Assembly (NCBI GenBank): GCA_012516535.1
Contig: JAAYWP010000080.1
Coordinates: 1-55,540 of the forward strand
Direction of reading: 5' to 3'
DNA length: 55,540 nucleotides
Origin: Syntrophomonadaceae bacterium
GTDB taxonomy: Bacteria; Bacillota; DSM-12270; Thermacetogeniales; Thermacetogeniaceae
The notes under the pieces were generated by a model. That model did not search any database, had not been told where the DNA came from, and saw only the letters and a list, made by a program, of their open reading frames with translations. Of the stretch, positions 42,075 through 51,456 are shown in pieces. The translations under genes were made by a program, and so were the position numbers. Numbering within the stretch: position 1 is the first letter of the stretch; the number at the start of each line of letters is the position of its first letter.

Positions 42075-42626
42075 CTATTTTTTTATATTGTTCCCGTTGT
42101 TTGCCAGTTCAGACAGAGGAGGTAGCTCGCTTAAATCATTCAGTCCAAAATATTCTAAAAACTTTTTTGTGGATCCATAGAGCACAGGCCTGCCTGGCCC
42201 CTTCCCCCGCCCAACCTCTTTGATCAATCCTCTCTCCAATAAATTTGCCAGAATATGATCCACCCGAATGCCTCTCACAGCCTCAATTTTTGCCCTGGTC
42301 ACAGGCTGGTAATAAGCTATGATGCTCAGTGTTTCCAAGGCCGCCTGGGAGAGTGGTGGTTCTTTGGATCTTTCCTTTAGCATTTTTTCAACATATGGTG
42401 AGTATTCAGGACGGGTAACCAACTGATAACCACCTGCAACTCGGCTTAATTTCAAGCCGTGCCCTGGCTGTTCATAGAGCTCTGCCAGTTGTTCAAGTAG
42501 CATTTCCACATCCTCTTCATCATAACCGGTAATCCGGCTTAAAGCAGCAGCGGTTACCGGTTTAGAGGAAACAAAAATTAAAGTTTCCAAAACAGCCATA
42601 GCCTCTTCAGGAAAGATAACAGTCAA
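42075..42626 (-). CDS. scpB: Segregation and condensation protein B
   Basis: ScpB is a winged-helix partner of the Smc-ScpA complex for chromosome segregation. The 183-residue protein has ETLIFVSSKPVTAAALSRITG, the core LSQAALETLSIIAYYQPVTRAKIEAVRGIRVDHILANLLERGLIKEVGR and PVLYGSTKKFLEYFGL. TTG 42626 follows AGGAGGGTG at 12 bases; ATG 42599 is an alternative. Confidence 0.95.
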   Translation of the reverse strand: MTVIFPEEAMAVLETLIFVSSKPVTAAALSRITGYDEEDVEMLLEQLAELYEQPGHGLKLSRVAGGYQLVTRPEYSPYVEKMLKERSKEPPLSQAALETLSIIAYYQPVTRAKIEAVRGIRVDHILANLLERGLIKEVGRGKGPGRPVLYGSTKKFLEYFGLNDLSELPPLSELANNGNNIKK

Positions 42627-42641
42627 TCTTTAATCACCCTC

Positions 42642-43355
42642 CTAGCCAGGAATAAGCAGTAGTTCCTCTGCATCATCCTGCCGGACACTCACCTTTCCTT
42701 GATAGATTAACTCTAATACCGCTAAAAAAGTGATGATCAGCTCTTCCTTTCCTGAGGTCCTTTTAAATATAGCTTCAAAACTAAGGCCATCAGGATTGGT
42801 TTGGATCCAGCGGAGGAGCTGATCCATGACTTCATCAATATCAAAGGTAATCCCTTCAACTACATAGGGTTCTAGGGGGGAGGATATGCGCTGGAGCACC
42901 CCTTGAAAAGCCTTAACCAGCCGGGTTAGGTCTTCCCCAGAACACCTTTCCAGTGGAATTCTGTCCTTGACAACAGGTCTTTTGTAAGACCTTCTCCACT
43001 TTTTGGCCCTTTCCTCCAGAGAAGCTGCAGCTTCCCGAAAGACAAGATATTCATTAATAGCTGACTCTGACAGCCCCTCTCCATGGTCCTCATCCCATAA
43101 ATAATCCTCTTCTTTTTCCTCATCCCCATGGCAGGGAAGTAGTAGCCTGGCTTTCACCGCGAGAAGAGCAGCCGCCAGGTACAAAAAACGGCTGCCCTCT
43201 TCTATATCAATAGCCTTTCTCGATAAATAATCAACAAACTGATCGATAACTGCACAGACAGAAATCTGCTCTGCAGGCAGTTCTTCCCTGCTGACACGCT
43301 TTAAAAGGAGCTCTAAGGGTCCCTTAAAAATTTCCAGTTGAACCTGGTATTTCAA
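42642..43355 (-). CDS. scpA: Segregation and condensation protein A
   Basis: ScpA is the kleisin subunit bridging Smc heads. The 237-residue product from TTG 43355 begins (M)KYQVQLEIFKGPLELLLKRV and has the normal internal region (FLYLAAALLAVKARLLLP) and C-terminal winged helix (VSRQ-like VSVRQDDAEELLLI). An upstream frame to 43466 is trpS in another reading. The ribosome site before TTG is weak. It overlaps the trpS end by 32 bases. Confidence 0.93.
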   Translation of the reverse strand: MKYQVQLEIFKGPLELLLKRVSREELPAEQISVCAVIDQFVDYLSRKAIDIEEGSRFLYLAAALLAVKARLLLPCHGDEEKEEDYLWDEDHGEGLSESAINEYLVFREAAASLEERAKKWRRSYKRPVVKDRIPLERCSGEDLTRLVKAFQGVLQRISSPLEPYVVEGITFDIDEVMDQLLRWIQTNPDGLSFEAIFKRTSGKEELIITFLAVLELIYQGKVSVRQDDAEELLLIPG

Positions 43356-44337
43356 ATCCCATCGCCGCCCGTACTTCTTCCATGGTTTCTCTTGCCTTGC
43401 GGCGGGCAGTTTTACTTCCCTCGTACAGCACATCCCAGACATAGTCGGGCTTCTGTTCCAGCTCATGCCGCCGCTCCCAATAAGGAGATAAATAATCTAT
43501 CAAAGCTGTAGCCAGGCTCTTTTTACAGTGTACACATCCGATCTTTCCCTTTTTGCAGTCCTCCTCTATTTCCAGGAAAGCAGTTTTATTAAATACTTTG
43601 TGGAAAGAAGAAACAGTACAAATATCAGGGTGCCCTGGATCAGTGGCGTGGATCCGAGCCGGATCTGTGACCATCATCCTGACCTTGGATTTGATCTCTT
43701 TCGGGTTGGAATAGAGAGGTATCTCATTTCCATAGCTCTTGCTCATCTTCCTGCCGTCAAGCCCTGTGATCAAGGCCACCTCTGATAGATATGCCTGGGG
43801 TTCGGGGAATACCTCCCTTGAATAGAGATGATTGAAGCGGCGCACCACCTCTCTGCAGAACTCCAGGTGAGGCAATTGGTCCTCTCCAACAGGAACCAGG
43901 TTCGCCTTATAAATAATGATATCCACAGCCATTAGCAGGGGATATCCTAAGAAGCCATATGTAGTGATATCTTTACCCTGTTCCCTGAACTGCTGCACCT
44001 GATCCTTATATGTAGGGCAGCGCTCCAGCCAGGATGTAGGTGTGATCAAGGAAAGCAATAGGTGTAGTTCGGCATGTTCCTTTACCTCAGATTGTACAAA
44101 GATGGTGCTCTTCTCCGGATCGATTCCCACCATCAGCCAGTCTAAAACCATCTCCCTGGCAGCATCTATGGTTAGAGCAGGATCATCAAAGGCAGTGGTA
44201 AGGGCATGCCAGTTGGCCACCATATAATAGCAGTTGTATTTTTCTTGAAACCGCTTCCAGTTTTCCAGCACACTCAAATGCCCTAGATGCAGCCTGCCTG
44301 TGGGACGCATCCCACTCAAAATAGTATCCCTTTTCAT
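43324..44337 (-). CDS. trpS: Tryptophanyl-tRNA synthetase
   Basis: This class I synthetase of 337 residues begins MKRDTILSGMRPTGRLHLGHLS (HIGH-type motif GHLS near residue 19) and has GRKMSKSYGNEI (KMSKS motif) near residue 197. It contains a C-x2-C set (CKKGKIGCVHCKK), seen in some anaerobe enzymes. ATG 44337 is seven bases after AAGAAGG. The gene order trpS-scpA-scpB is common in Clostridia. Confidence 0.96.
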   Translation of the reverse strand: MKRDTILSGMRPTGRLHLGHLSVLENWKRFQEKYNCYYMVANWHALTTAFDDPALTIDAAREMVLDWLMVGIDPEKSTIFVQSEVKEHAELHLLLSLITPTSWLERCPTYKDQVQQFREQGKDITTYGFLGYPLLMAVDIIIYKANLVPVGEDQLPHLEFCREVVRRFNHLYSREVFPEPQAYLSEVALITGLDGRKMSKSYGNEIPLYSNPKEIKSKVRMMVTDPARIHATDPGHPDICTVSSFHKVFNKTAFLEIEEDCKKGKIGCVHCKKSLATALIDYLSPYWERRHELEQKPDYVWDVLYEGSKTARRKARETMEEVRAAMGFEIPGSTGNF

Positions 44338-44364
44338 TGCCATCCCTTCTTCCATGATATTCGT

Positions 44365-45012
44365 TTAAAACCCTACAAAAGGTGCGGTTATCAGGTGTGC
44401 AATCTTGAACAAAAAACCGATCAGCATATTAGACAGCGGCAGCAAAACAACCCCCACCACATTGGTCAGGATTAGAATCAGCAGAATAACGGGACCATAC
44501 CTTCCCAGCTTATAGTTTATTTCATCGGACCGCAAGAGCCCTGCTAAGACCTTGGAGCCATCAAGGGGTGGCACTGGAATCAGATTGAAAACAGCCAGAA
44601 AAACATTAATATAAACAATGGCAAGCATAATCTGTACCAGCGGTGCACTGCTGTACATCATTCCGGCTCCCGGCAGGGCCAGATTCAAGATCAGCGCTGC
44701 TGTAAAGGCAACAAAAATGTTCATCAGTGGGCCTGCAGCCGCAACCAGCATCATTCCCCTTTGGCGGTCACCCTTAAAATTCAAAGGATTTACCGGAACA
44801 GGCTTTGCCCAGCCGAAGCCCGCTACGAGCAGCAATATAAAACCAAGGGGATCCAGATGAACCAATGGATTAAGGCTCATCCTACCCATATAGCGGGCTG
44901 TAGAGTCTCCCAAACTCTCAGCAGCCCTGGCGTGGGCATATTCGTGAAAGGTTAAAGCTATCAGCACTGCAGGCAGCCAGAGCAGCAAACGGGTCGGATT
45001 TAGATCAAACAT
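44365..45012 (-). CDS. Site-2 protease family (M50) metalloprotease
   Basis: A 215-residue integral membrane protease with zinc motif TFHEYAHARAAE (HExxH) near residue 22 and the third-ligand motif NLIPVPPLDGSKVL near 143. About six transmembrane helices. It is the minimal rhomboid-like M50B form without PDZ domain. It follows lysA by 27 bases. The substrate is unknown; sporulation sigma-factor processing (SpoIVFB) usually has a different neighbourhood, so this is a general member. Confidence 0.92.
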   Translation of the reverse strand: MFDLNPTRLLLWLPAVLIALTFHEYAHARAAESLGDSTARYMGRMSLNPLVHLDPLGFILLLVAGFGWAKPVPVNPLNFKGDRQRGMMLVAAAGPLMNIFVAFTAALILNLALPGAGMMYSSAPLVQIMLAIVYINVFLAVFNLIPVPPLDGSKVLAGLLRSDEINYKLGRYGPVILLILILTNVVGVVLLPLSNMLIGFLFKIAHLITAPFVGF

Positions 45013-45039
45013 AAACCATCCTCCAGTAATGGCCTACCA

Positions 45040-46350
45040 CTATAGGAGGTGATCAGGGATGCGGTGCAACCTGACCAGATCCCCCCAACTTTCCCTTTCC
45101 ACAATGACCTCCGCTCTGCCATCAGCAACCAGCACAATGGCTGGCCGCGGCAGGGCATTGTAGTTGCTGGACATAGAATATGTATAAGCCCCTGTACAGG
45201 ATACAGCCAGCAGATCACCGGGTTCAATTCTTGGCACAGCAAGATCCCAAATCAGCATATCCCCCGATTCACAGCAGCGTCCAGTGACAGCCACTTTTTC
45301 TACCGCCTGTTCCCCTGCTTTATTGGCGATCATCCCCTCATACTTAGCCTGATAAAGGGCAGGACGCAGATTGTCGACCATACCACCATCAACTGCCACA
45401 TATTTTCTGATACCCGGGATCTCCTTGCTGCTTCCCAGTGTATAAAGTGTGGTTCCTGCAGGGCTGATGATAGATCTGCCCGGTTCCACAAAAAGGCAGG
45501 GCCTAGGGTAGTTGTGCTCCTGACACTTCTGCTCAACAGCCTCTTGGAGGGCCCTGGCATATTCTTCAACAGATGGTGGTGTATCTTCAGAGCTGTAGTA
45601 AACCCCAAGACCCCCTCCCATGTCTAATTCCTCAGCTATCCATCCTGTATCTTTCCTGGCTTCCTGCAGAAAATCCATCATCACCTGGGCAGCGCAGCGA
45701 AAGGCACCCAGTTCATGGATTTGTGAACCGATATGGCAGTGAACACCTTTCAGTTCTAGGTGAGGGGTATCTAACACCGATTTAACAGCCTTGAGTGCAT
45801 CTCCACCGGCAATATTAAAACCGAATTTAGAATCGTTTTTCCCTGTGGTTATATAAGAATGGCTATGGGCATCAACCCCCGGAGCAAGCCTGAGCAGAAC
45901 CGATACCCGGCATCCTTTCATAGCACTGATTTCTTCCAACAATGCCAATTCATAAGGATTGTCAACAACGATTCTGCCAACACCACAGTTTAAAGCAAAT
46001 TTAATCTCTGCCGGAGATTTATTATTTCCATGCAGCAGAATCTTTTCCGGTGGGAATCCAGCAGCTAAAGCGATGGTTAGCTCCCCTCCGGAGACCACAT
46101 CCAATCCGAGCCCCTCATCATCTATTATCCTGGCAACAGCAGTGGTCAAAAAAGCCTTCGATGCATAAAAAACCGTAACAGTATCGTCCTGAGCAAAAGC
46201 TTTTCTGTACCTGCGGCAGTTATCCCTCAGTAGAGCCTCATCGATCACCATCAGAGGGCTGCCAAAGGCTGCGACCAGATCTACTGCATCGCAACCACCG
46301 ATCTCCAGGTGTCCTCGCTCATTAATCTGCATCGTACCGTGTAATTTCAT
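45040..46350 (-). CDS. lysA: Diaminopimelate decarboxylase
   Basis: It makes lysine from meso-diaminopimelate. The 436-residue protein has the PLP lysine FYASKAFL near residue 62, HCHIGSQI, MGGGLGVYY, EPGRSIISPAG and CESGDMLIWD. A sigma-A promoter lies just upstream. It is separated from the other aspartate-family genes at 11-16 kb. Confidence 0.96.
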   Translation of the reverse strand: MKLHGTMQINERGHLEIGGCDAVDLVAAFGSPLMVIDEALLRDNCRRYRKAFAQDDTVTVFYASKAFLTTAVARIIDDEGLGLDVVSGGELTIALAAGFPPEKILLHGNNKSPAEIKFALNCGVGRIVVDNPYELALLEEISAMKGCRVSVLLRLAPGVDAHSHSYITTGKNDSKFGFNIAGGDALKAVKSVLDTPHLELKGVHCHIGSQIHELGAFRCAAQVMMDFLQEARKDTGWIAEELDMGGGLGVYYSSEDTPPSVEEYARALQEAVEQKCQEHNYPRPCLFVEPGRSIISPAGTTLYTLGSSKEIPGIRKYVAVDGGMVDNLRPALYQAKYEGMIANKAGEQAVEKVAVTGRCCESGDMLIWDLAVPRIEPGDLLAVSCTGAYTYSMSSNYNALPRPAIVLVADGRAEVIVERESWGDLVRLHRIPDHLL

Positions 46351-46386
46351 ATCAGGTCTCTTCCTCTTCCCTAAAACATTTAGGTT

Positions 46387-46416
46387 ATTCTAACACGCAA
46401 AACTTCCCAATGTCAA
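46387..46416 (-). promoter_or_regulatory. Sigma-A promoter of lysA
   Basis: TTGACA (46416-46411), 18 bases and TAGAAT (46392-46387), then about 40 bases to the ATG. No lysine riboswitch fits in this short leader. Confidence 0.75.
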
Positions 46417-46460
46417 CGAAGCATGGCATTCAGCAGCAATGAAAGATGCACAATGCAAAT

Positions 46461-46498
46461 AAAAAAGATAATGGGGCTGCCCTGGACAGGAGCCCCAT
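46461..46498 (-). terminator. Terminator of trpB2
   Basis: ATGGGGCT (46471-46478) and AGCCCCAT (46491-46498) with a 12-base loop, followed on the minus strand by TATCTTTTTT. It lies about 60 bases after the trpB2 stop. Confidence 0.85.
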
Positions 46499-46557
46499 CA
46501 CTCATTACCTATTTTTAATAATTACTAACCACCGGCTTTACAAAGCTTTTGTGTTTT

Positions 46558-47856
46558 TTAGACATCATTCAATCTACCTGCTAAATAATCATCATAGGCA
46601 GTCAGATCAAAGCAGCCGTGCCCGCTCAGACCAAACAGGATCACCTTTTCTTCCCCTGCCTCCTTAGCTGATAGAGCCTCCTGTATAGCTGCATGAATGG
46701 CGTGGGCCGATTCAGGCGCGGGAAGGATTCCTTCACTGCGGGCAAAGAGAATCGCGCTTTGAAAAACGCCAGTCTGCGGGTATGCCTGTGCTTCAATCAA
46801 TCCATTGTCAAGCAAACTGCTGATAAAGGGTGCTGCTCCGTGGTAGCGCAGGCCGCCTGCATGGATCCCCGGAGGTGTGAACTTGTATCCTAATGTGTAC
46901 ATCTTGATCAAGGGAGTGAAACCCGCAGCATCACAGTAATCATAGCGGTATTCACCCTTTGTCAGTGTGGGACAGGATGATGGCTCAACAGCCAGCAAGC
47001 GCACATCTTGCCCCTGCATTTTATCAAAAGCAAAGGGAGCAACAAGGCCACCGAAATTGCTTCCCCCTCCATGACAGCCGATAACCAGATCAGGATAACA
47101 ACCCAGCTTTTCCATCTGCAATTTGGCTTCCTGCCCGATTATAGACTGATGAAGAAGCACATGGTTTAATACACTTCCCAATGAATAATTGGTATATGGA
47201 TCCTGAACAGCCTCCTCCACCGCTTCACTGATGGCTATTCCCAGAGTGCCCGGTGTATCAGGCTGTTCTGCCAGCACCTTTCTCCCGGTTTTTGTTTCCT
47301 GACTAGGGCTGGCGATCACTTGAGCGCCATAAGCCTCCATAAAGGAGCGGCGATATGGCTTTTGGTTGTAGCTGACCCGCACCATAAACACCCTGCATTC
47401 CAGACCAAAAAAACGGCAGGCAATACTGAGAGCACTCCCCCACTGCCCAGCACCTGTTTCAGTTGTTAAACACTTGATTCCAGCCTTCTTGTTGTAATAG
47501 ACTTGTGGAATAGCCGTATTCAACTTATGGCTTCCCGCTGGACTGACACCCTCGTATTTATAATAGATCTGGGCTGGTGTCTGCAACTCCTGTTCCAGTC
47601 TTAAGGCACGGTATAGCGGAGTAGGCCTATAAGCGCGGTAAAGGTCCATAACCTCTCCAGGAATATCGATATACCGTTCCTTAGATACCTCCTGTGCGAT
47701 CAGATCAGGCGGAAAAATATCAGCCAAATCATCAGCTTTGAGAGGTTCACGGGTTACAGGATGCAGCGGGGGTGGTAAGGGTGGCAGGTCTGCCTGCAGG
47801 TTGTACCATACCTGTGGGATCTCACGCTCATCTAACACAACTTTCCTCAAACTCAT
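46558..47856 (-). CDS. trpB2: Tryptophan synthase beta chain-like (TrpB2)
   Basis: The 432-residue protein is the TrpB2 type, longer than TrpB1, and converts indole plus serine to tryptophan without a close TrpA partner. The PLP lysine is in [22 protein letters not shown] near residue 110, and [16 protein letters not shown] and the C-terminal [10 protein letters not shown] follow. ATG 47856 is preceded by GAGAGGAGAG. No other trp genes are nearby, suggesting salvage of indole or use with a separate TrpA. Confidence 0.95.
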   Translation of the reverse strand: MSLRKVVLDEREIPQVWYNLQADLPPLPPPLHPVTREPLKADDLADIFPPDLIAQEVSKERYIDIPGEVMDLYRAYRPTPLYRALRLEQELQTPAQIYYKYEGVSPAGSHKLNTAIPQVYYNKKAGIKCLTTETGAGQWGSALSIACRFFGLECRVFMVRVSYNQKPYRRSFMEAYGAQVIASPSQETKTGRKVLAEQPDTPGTLGIAISEAVEEAVQDPYTNYSLGSVLNHVLLHQSIIGQEAKLQMEKLGCYPDLVIGCHGGGSNFGGLVAPFAFDKMQGQDVRLLAVEPSSCPTLTKGEYRYDYCDAAGFTPLIKMYTLGYKFTPPGIHAGGLRYHGAAPFISSLLDNGLIEAQAYPQTGVFQSAILFARSEGILPAPESAHAIHAAIQEALSAKEAGEEKVILFGLSGHGCFDLTAYDDYLAGRLNDV

Positions 47857-47908
47857 CTCAGCTCATCTCTCCTCTCTAAAAAAATATTTAATTGAGGCTA
47901 ATGCTATT

Positions 47909-47936
47909 ATATTACCAAATAAAAGATAGATGTCAA
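47909..47936 (-). promoter_or_regulatory. Sigma-A promoter of trpB2
   Basis: TTGACA (47936-47931), 16 bases and TAATAT (47914-47909); a consensus TATAAT is three bases further (47911-47906, spacing 19). Confidence 0.75.
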
Positions 47937-47963
47937 CCAAAAATTATTTATAAATTTAGGCAA

Positions 47964-47994
47964 CAAGCCCTCCACTTAAGTTTTGGAGGGCTTG
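47964..47994 (-). terminator. Terminator after the Stn-like operon
   Basis: CAAGCCCTCCA (47964-47974), 9-base loop and TGGAGGGCTTG (47984-47994); 15 bases after the stop of the 1144-residue gene. The following minus-strand RNA is AU-rich but has no immediate U-run. Confidence 0.75.
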
Positions 47995-48008
47995 TATGGG
48001 ATCAATAA

Positions 48009-51000
48009 TTACATGGCCAGTTTCTCGTTAAATCTCCTCAGTGCCGGCTCTACAACAGCGGCTGTTTTGAAAAGTTCGGTATCTTCAGGCAGAACTAACT
48101 GCACCTTAGCTGGAGCATCCACCTTGCACTCCACAAAATGGTTGGCTCCCAGTGCATTTGTAAGTGTAGAGATCACTTGCAAGTTATCAAAACCGCTCAA
48201 AGGTTCCTGAACTCTCGAAAATAACTTTTCCTTGCCATCACAGCTGATGTATGTCCCGCAAGTTTCAAAAGGAGTAGCCCCAGGCAATACCACACTGGCT
48301 GCCTTGGCTGTTTCAGACATCCAAGGGGATACTACCACAAGCATTTCCAGCTTTTCTAGATCAGCTGCAGATAAAAGTCCCGCTCCTACAGGATCTTCAC
48401 CGAAAACGAACAATCCTTTGAGCTTACCGTTAGCGATTTGGCCTTGAATATCTTTTGCATTGCCAATACCGGCTTTGCGCAAACCAGCAAGGTTTCCGCC
48501 CGGTGTGACCACTATCAAGCCGTTCCTGGGTCGTCCACACTTGCCGGTTACCAGTGCCAGGTCCGCCAGAATTGTGACAGCCTCCGGCGAAACTGTGCTG
48601 CCATCAACGATGATCACTGCGTTTTTAGCTTTTCCATATAATTCAGCCACTTTTTTTGCATCTTCACCAGCTGTCACAGAAGCCAAAACATGTTTGATCA
48701 CATCATAACCATCTATTTTTTCCCCAGCGCAGGCCAGGTCCATATTGATCACTGCAGCCAATACTTGCTTCAGGAAAAAGATGCTGTTTTCAGGGTTCAC
48801 TTCTAAAGGAGCCAGGTCAGCTGTCAGTTCATTTTCGGAGCTCAGCACAATCAGTTCCGCTCCTCCTTTGACAGCCTCTCTCACCTTAACAGCGGCAATT
48901 TGGCTTTCCTCAAACGAACCTACCTGCAGGATCAGATCTGTTGCCTTCAGCTCCTCAAAGCAAGTCTGAGGCATAGAATCTCCGAACACTGCTTCCAGTC
49001 CACTGCTGGCATCCGGTGTAAAGCTGAACAAACAGCCGGTCCCCAAGGACTGCCGTCCAAACTTGGCAGCAGCATCCGCCTCTTCCAGAGTATAAGAAGG
49101 AGAAACAGCTACAGCTATAGCCTCTTTGCCATAACGCGTCCAGATCCGCTGCAAAGCACATACAACATCTTTGATTGCTTCATCCCAGGATGCCTCCACA
49201 AACCGACCATCCCTGCGCACCAGGGGTTTTGCCAATTTATCACGATTGAAAGCTTCGAACCCAAAGCGTCCCTTGCGGCAGAGCAGTCCAGAATCTTTGG
49301 GGAGAGAGCGCAATACCAGATTACACCTGGTATTAACAACAGCTTCACAACCTACACCGCAGTAAGAGCATACAGTCTCTTTCTCTTCCATTTCCAAAGG
49401 AACTTGTTTGTCCACCGGGCAGCGCTCTATCAGTGCACCTGTAGGACATATGGAAGCACACTGGCCACAGCTTATACAAGCTGTGTCCTTTAGGGGGCGT
49501 AAAAATTCAGGTGCAACCATACTCTCAAATCCACGCTTCACCAGGCCCAGGGCAGTCACACCCATAACCTCTTCACAGACACGCACACACATTCCGCAGA
49601 GTATACACTTCTCAGAGTTTCTTTCCAAAAATGGATGGTCATCTTCCACCTTCTCCAGGCGTTTGGCACCCTTTAATCTTTCCGGTTGTACTGTGTACTC
49701 ATTAGCATACTTGATCAGTTTGCATTCGAAATAATCCATACAGCCGCACTCCAGGCAGCGCCCGGCTTCTTTGACAGCTTCCTCATCAGGCAAGCCTAAA
49801 TTGACTTCCCGGAAGTTGTTAGTGCGCTCACCAACTGCTAGCTGTGGCATCTTTACCCGGGAAATTTTTGTCTCTTGTGCAAAATCATCTGAAGTCAAGC
49901 CCTCTTGCTCAACGAGATAAGGCTCAGCGACAGGGATTTCCTCCCCTGCCAGATATGCGATCATTGATTCTGCAGCCTTTTTCCCCTGGGCTACAGCATC
50001 GATGGCGATTTTCGGGCCTGTTACACCATCACCACCGGCAAACACACCTGGCAGATTGGTCGCAAGGGTATTCTCATCCACAGCGATGGTGTTCCATTCG
50101 CTCAAAGAAACGGTGATACCTTCAGGATCCACCTGCTGTCCGATGGCTTTGATCACTGTGTCAATGGGTATTGTTTCCTCTGCTCCATCGATGGGTACAG
50201 GCCTCCTCCTGCCTGATGCATCAGGTTCACCCAATTCCATCTTCTGCAGGCGGATTGCGGTAACTCGTCCGTTTTCCTCACAGATCTCGATAGGAGATAC
50301 CAGAAAACGAAATTCTACCCCTTCTTCCTCAGCCTCCATGATCTCAATTTCCTCTGCAGGCATCTCATTTCTGGTTCTTCGGTAAAGGACAACAACTTGT
50401 CTTGCCCCCAGGCGCAGAGCTGTGCGGGCAGCATCCATGGCTGTGTTCCCTCCGCCGACAACAGCTACTCTTTCACCGAGCCGCACTTCTTTATGCAGGG
50501 CTACCTCCCGCAGGAAGTCAATCCCCCCCAGTACGCCAGGCAGGTCTTCACCTTTACACCTGATGCTGGAGCTCTTCCAGGCACCGATCCCCAGGAAGAC
50601 CGCATCATAACTCTCTCTCAGGTAGTCCAGGCTGATATCCACCCCAACCCGGGTGTTATAGATGAATTCTACCCCCATTTTTTCAATCAGTTCTATTTCC
50701 TGATCGAGTATGGTTTTGGGCAGGCGGTATTCTGGGATACCATAGCGCAGCATGCCACCAGCACTTGGCATGGCATCATAGACAGTAACCGTAATTCCAG
50801 CCCTGGCCAAAAAGTAAGCAGCGGTAAGGCCTGCAGGCCCTGCTCCTACAACAGCCACCTTTTTGCCGGTAGGTGGAGCGATTTCCGGCATGTAAGGTTC
50901 CGGGCTTGCTAAGTCCTTATCAGCCACAAAATATTTAAGCTGAGCAATGGCGATGGGCTCCTCTACCAACCGGCGCCGGCAAACAGTTTCACAAGGGTGA

Positions 51001-51443
51001 GGGCAGACCCGCCCGATACAGGCTGGAATAGGTATGACCTCTTTAATTAAGGCCAGCGCTTCCCTGTACTGTTTGTTGGCGATCAAACCCACATATCCCT
51101 GGACATCAGTGTGTGCCGGGCAGGCCTGGATACAGGGGCCACGGCAGTCACCATTGTGGTCTGAGAGCAGCAATTCCAATGTGAGTTTGCGGGATTCCCG
51201 CACCCTGGGGGAATCTGTGGAGATCACCATACCCTCTGCAACCTCTGTTGCACAGGAGCGGAGCAGCTTGGGATTGCCGGCCACTTCCACCACACAAAGG
51301 CCACACCCCCCATAGGGTTTTAGCCGCTCATCATAACAAAGGGTTGGAATATTGATGCCGTTTTGTCGAGCCACTTCTAAAATTGTCTGGCCGCGTATTG
51401 CAGTTACTTCTTTTCCGTTTATGTTAATCTTTATGTTATCCAT
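48009..51443 (-). CDS. Large Stn/NuoG-like subunit: 2Fe-2S + GltD-type FAD/NADPH domain + 2x4Fe-4S + degenerate molybdopterin domain
   Basis: The 1144-residue protein combines several modules. Residues 1-78 hold a [2Fe-2S] ferredoxin (Cys36, 47, 50, 64). A cysteine-rich GltD N-terminal part follows (HNGDC...GRVCPHPCE, about 96-155). Next is an FAD/NAD(P)-binding GltD/NfnB-type domain (GAGPAG at 200-205, GGGNTA at 330-335, GVFAGGD near 466). Then come GRCLECGCMDYFEC at 561-574, two 4Fe-4S motifs (613-623, 656-666), a fourth Cys set (692, 695, 699, 722), and a molybdopterin oxidoreductase-like part to the end. That last part lacks the Cys/Sec that ligates Mo or W (LGTGCLFSFTPDAS in place of the usual site) and has no C-terminal dinucleotide-binding domain, as in NuoG. 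Known Stn transhydrogenases have the first modules. Function as NAD(P)H/ferredoxin electron bifurcation is likely but inferred. Confidence 0.88.
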   Translation of the reverse strand: MDNIKININGKEVTAIRGQTILEVARQNGINIPTLCYDERLKPYGGCGLCVVEVAGNPKLLRSCATEVAEGMVISTDSPRVRESRKLTLELLLSDHNGDCRGPCIQACPAHTDVQGYVGLIANKQYREALALIKEVIPIPACIGRVCPHPCETVCRRRLVEEPIAIAQLKYFVADKDLASPEPYMPEIAPPTGKKVAVVGAGPAGLTAAYFLARAGITVTVYDAMPSAGGMLRYGIPEYRLPKTILDQEIELIEKMGVEFIYNTRVGVDISLDYLRESYDAVFLGIGAWKSSSIRCKGEDLPGVLGGIDFLREVALHKEVRLGERVAVVGGGNTAMDAARTALRLGARQVVVLYRRTRNEMPAEEIEIMEAEEEGVEFRFLVSPIEICEENGRVTAIRLQKMELGEPDASGRRRPVPIDGAEETIPIDTVIKAIGQQVDPEGITVSLSEWNTIAVDENTLATNLPGVFAGGDGVTGPKIAIDAVAQGKKAAESMIAYLAGEEIPVAEPYLVEQEGLTSDDFAQETKISRVKMPQLAVGERTNNFREVNLGLPDEEAVKEAGRCLECGCMDYFECKLIKYANEYTVQPERLKGAKRLEKVEDDHPFLERNSEKCILCGMCVRVCEEVMGVTALGLVKRGFESMVAPEFLRPLKDTACISCGQCASICPTGALIERCPVDKQVPLEMEEKETVCSYCGVGCEAVVNTRCNLVLRSLPKDSGLLCRKGRFGFEAFNRDKLAKPLVRRDGRFVEASWDEAIKDVVCALQRIWTRYGKEAIAVAVSPSYTLEEADAAAKFGRQSLGTGCLFSFTPDASSGLEAVFGDSMPQTCFEELKATDLILQVGSFEESQIAAVKVREAVKGGAELIVLSSENELTADLAPLEVNPENSIFFLKQVLAAVINMDLACAGEKIDGYDVIKHVLASVTAGEDAKKVAELYGKAKNAVIIVDGSTVSPEAVTILADLALVTGKCGRPRNGLIVVTPGGNLAGLRKAGIGNAKDIQGQIANGKLKGLFVFGEDPVGAGLLSAADLEKLEMLVVVSPWMSETAKAASVVLPGATPFETCGTYISCDGKEKLFSRVQEPLSGFDNLQVISTLTNALGANHFVECKVDAPAKVQLVLPEDTELFKTAAVVEPALRRFNEKLAM

Positions 51444-51456
51444 TCCATCCTCCCCC

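Noticed and set aside
45049-45627. 192-codon plus-strand frame
   Set aside because: It lies antisense to lysA, which has full family motifs; composition is that of a shadow frame.
48900-49493. 197-codon plus-strand frame
   Set aside because: It is antisense to the 1144-residue subunit gene, which is intact.
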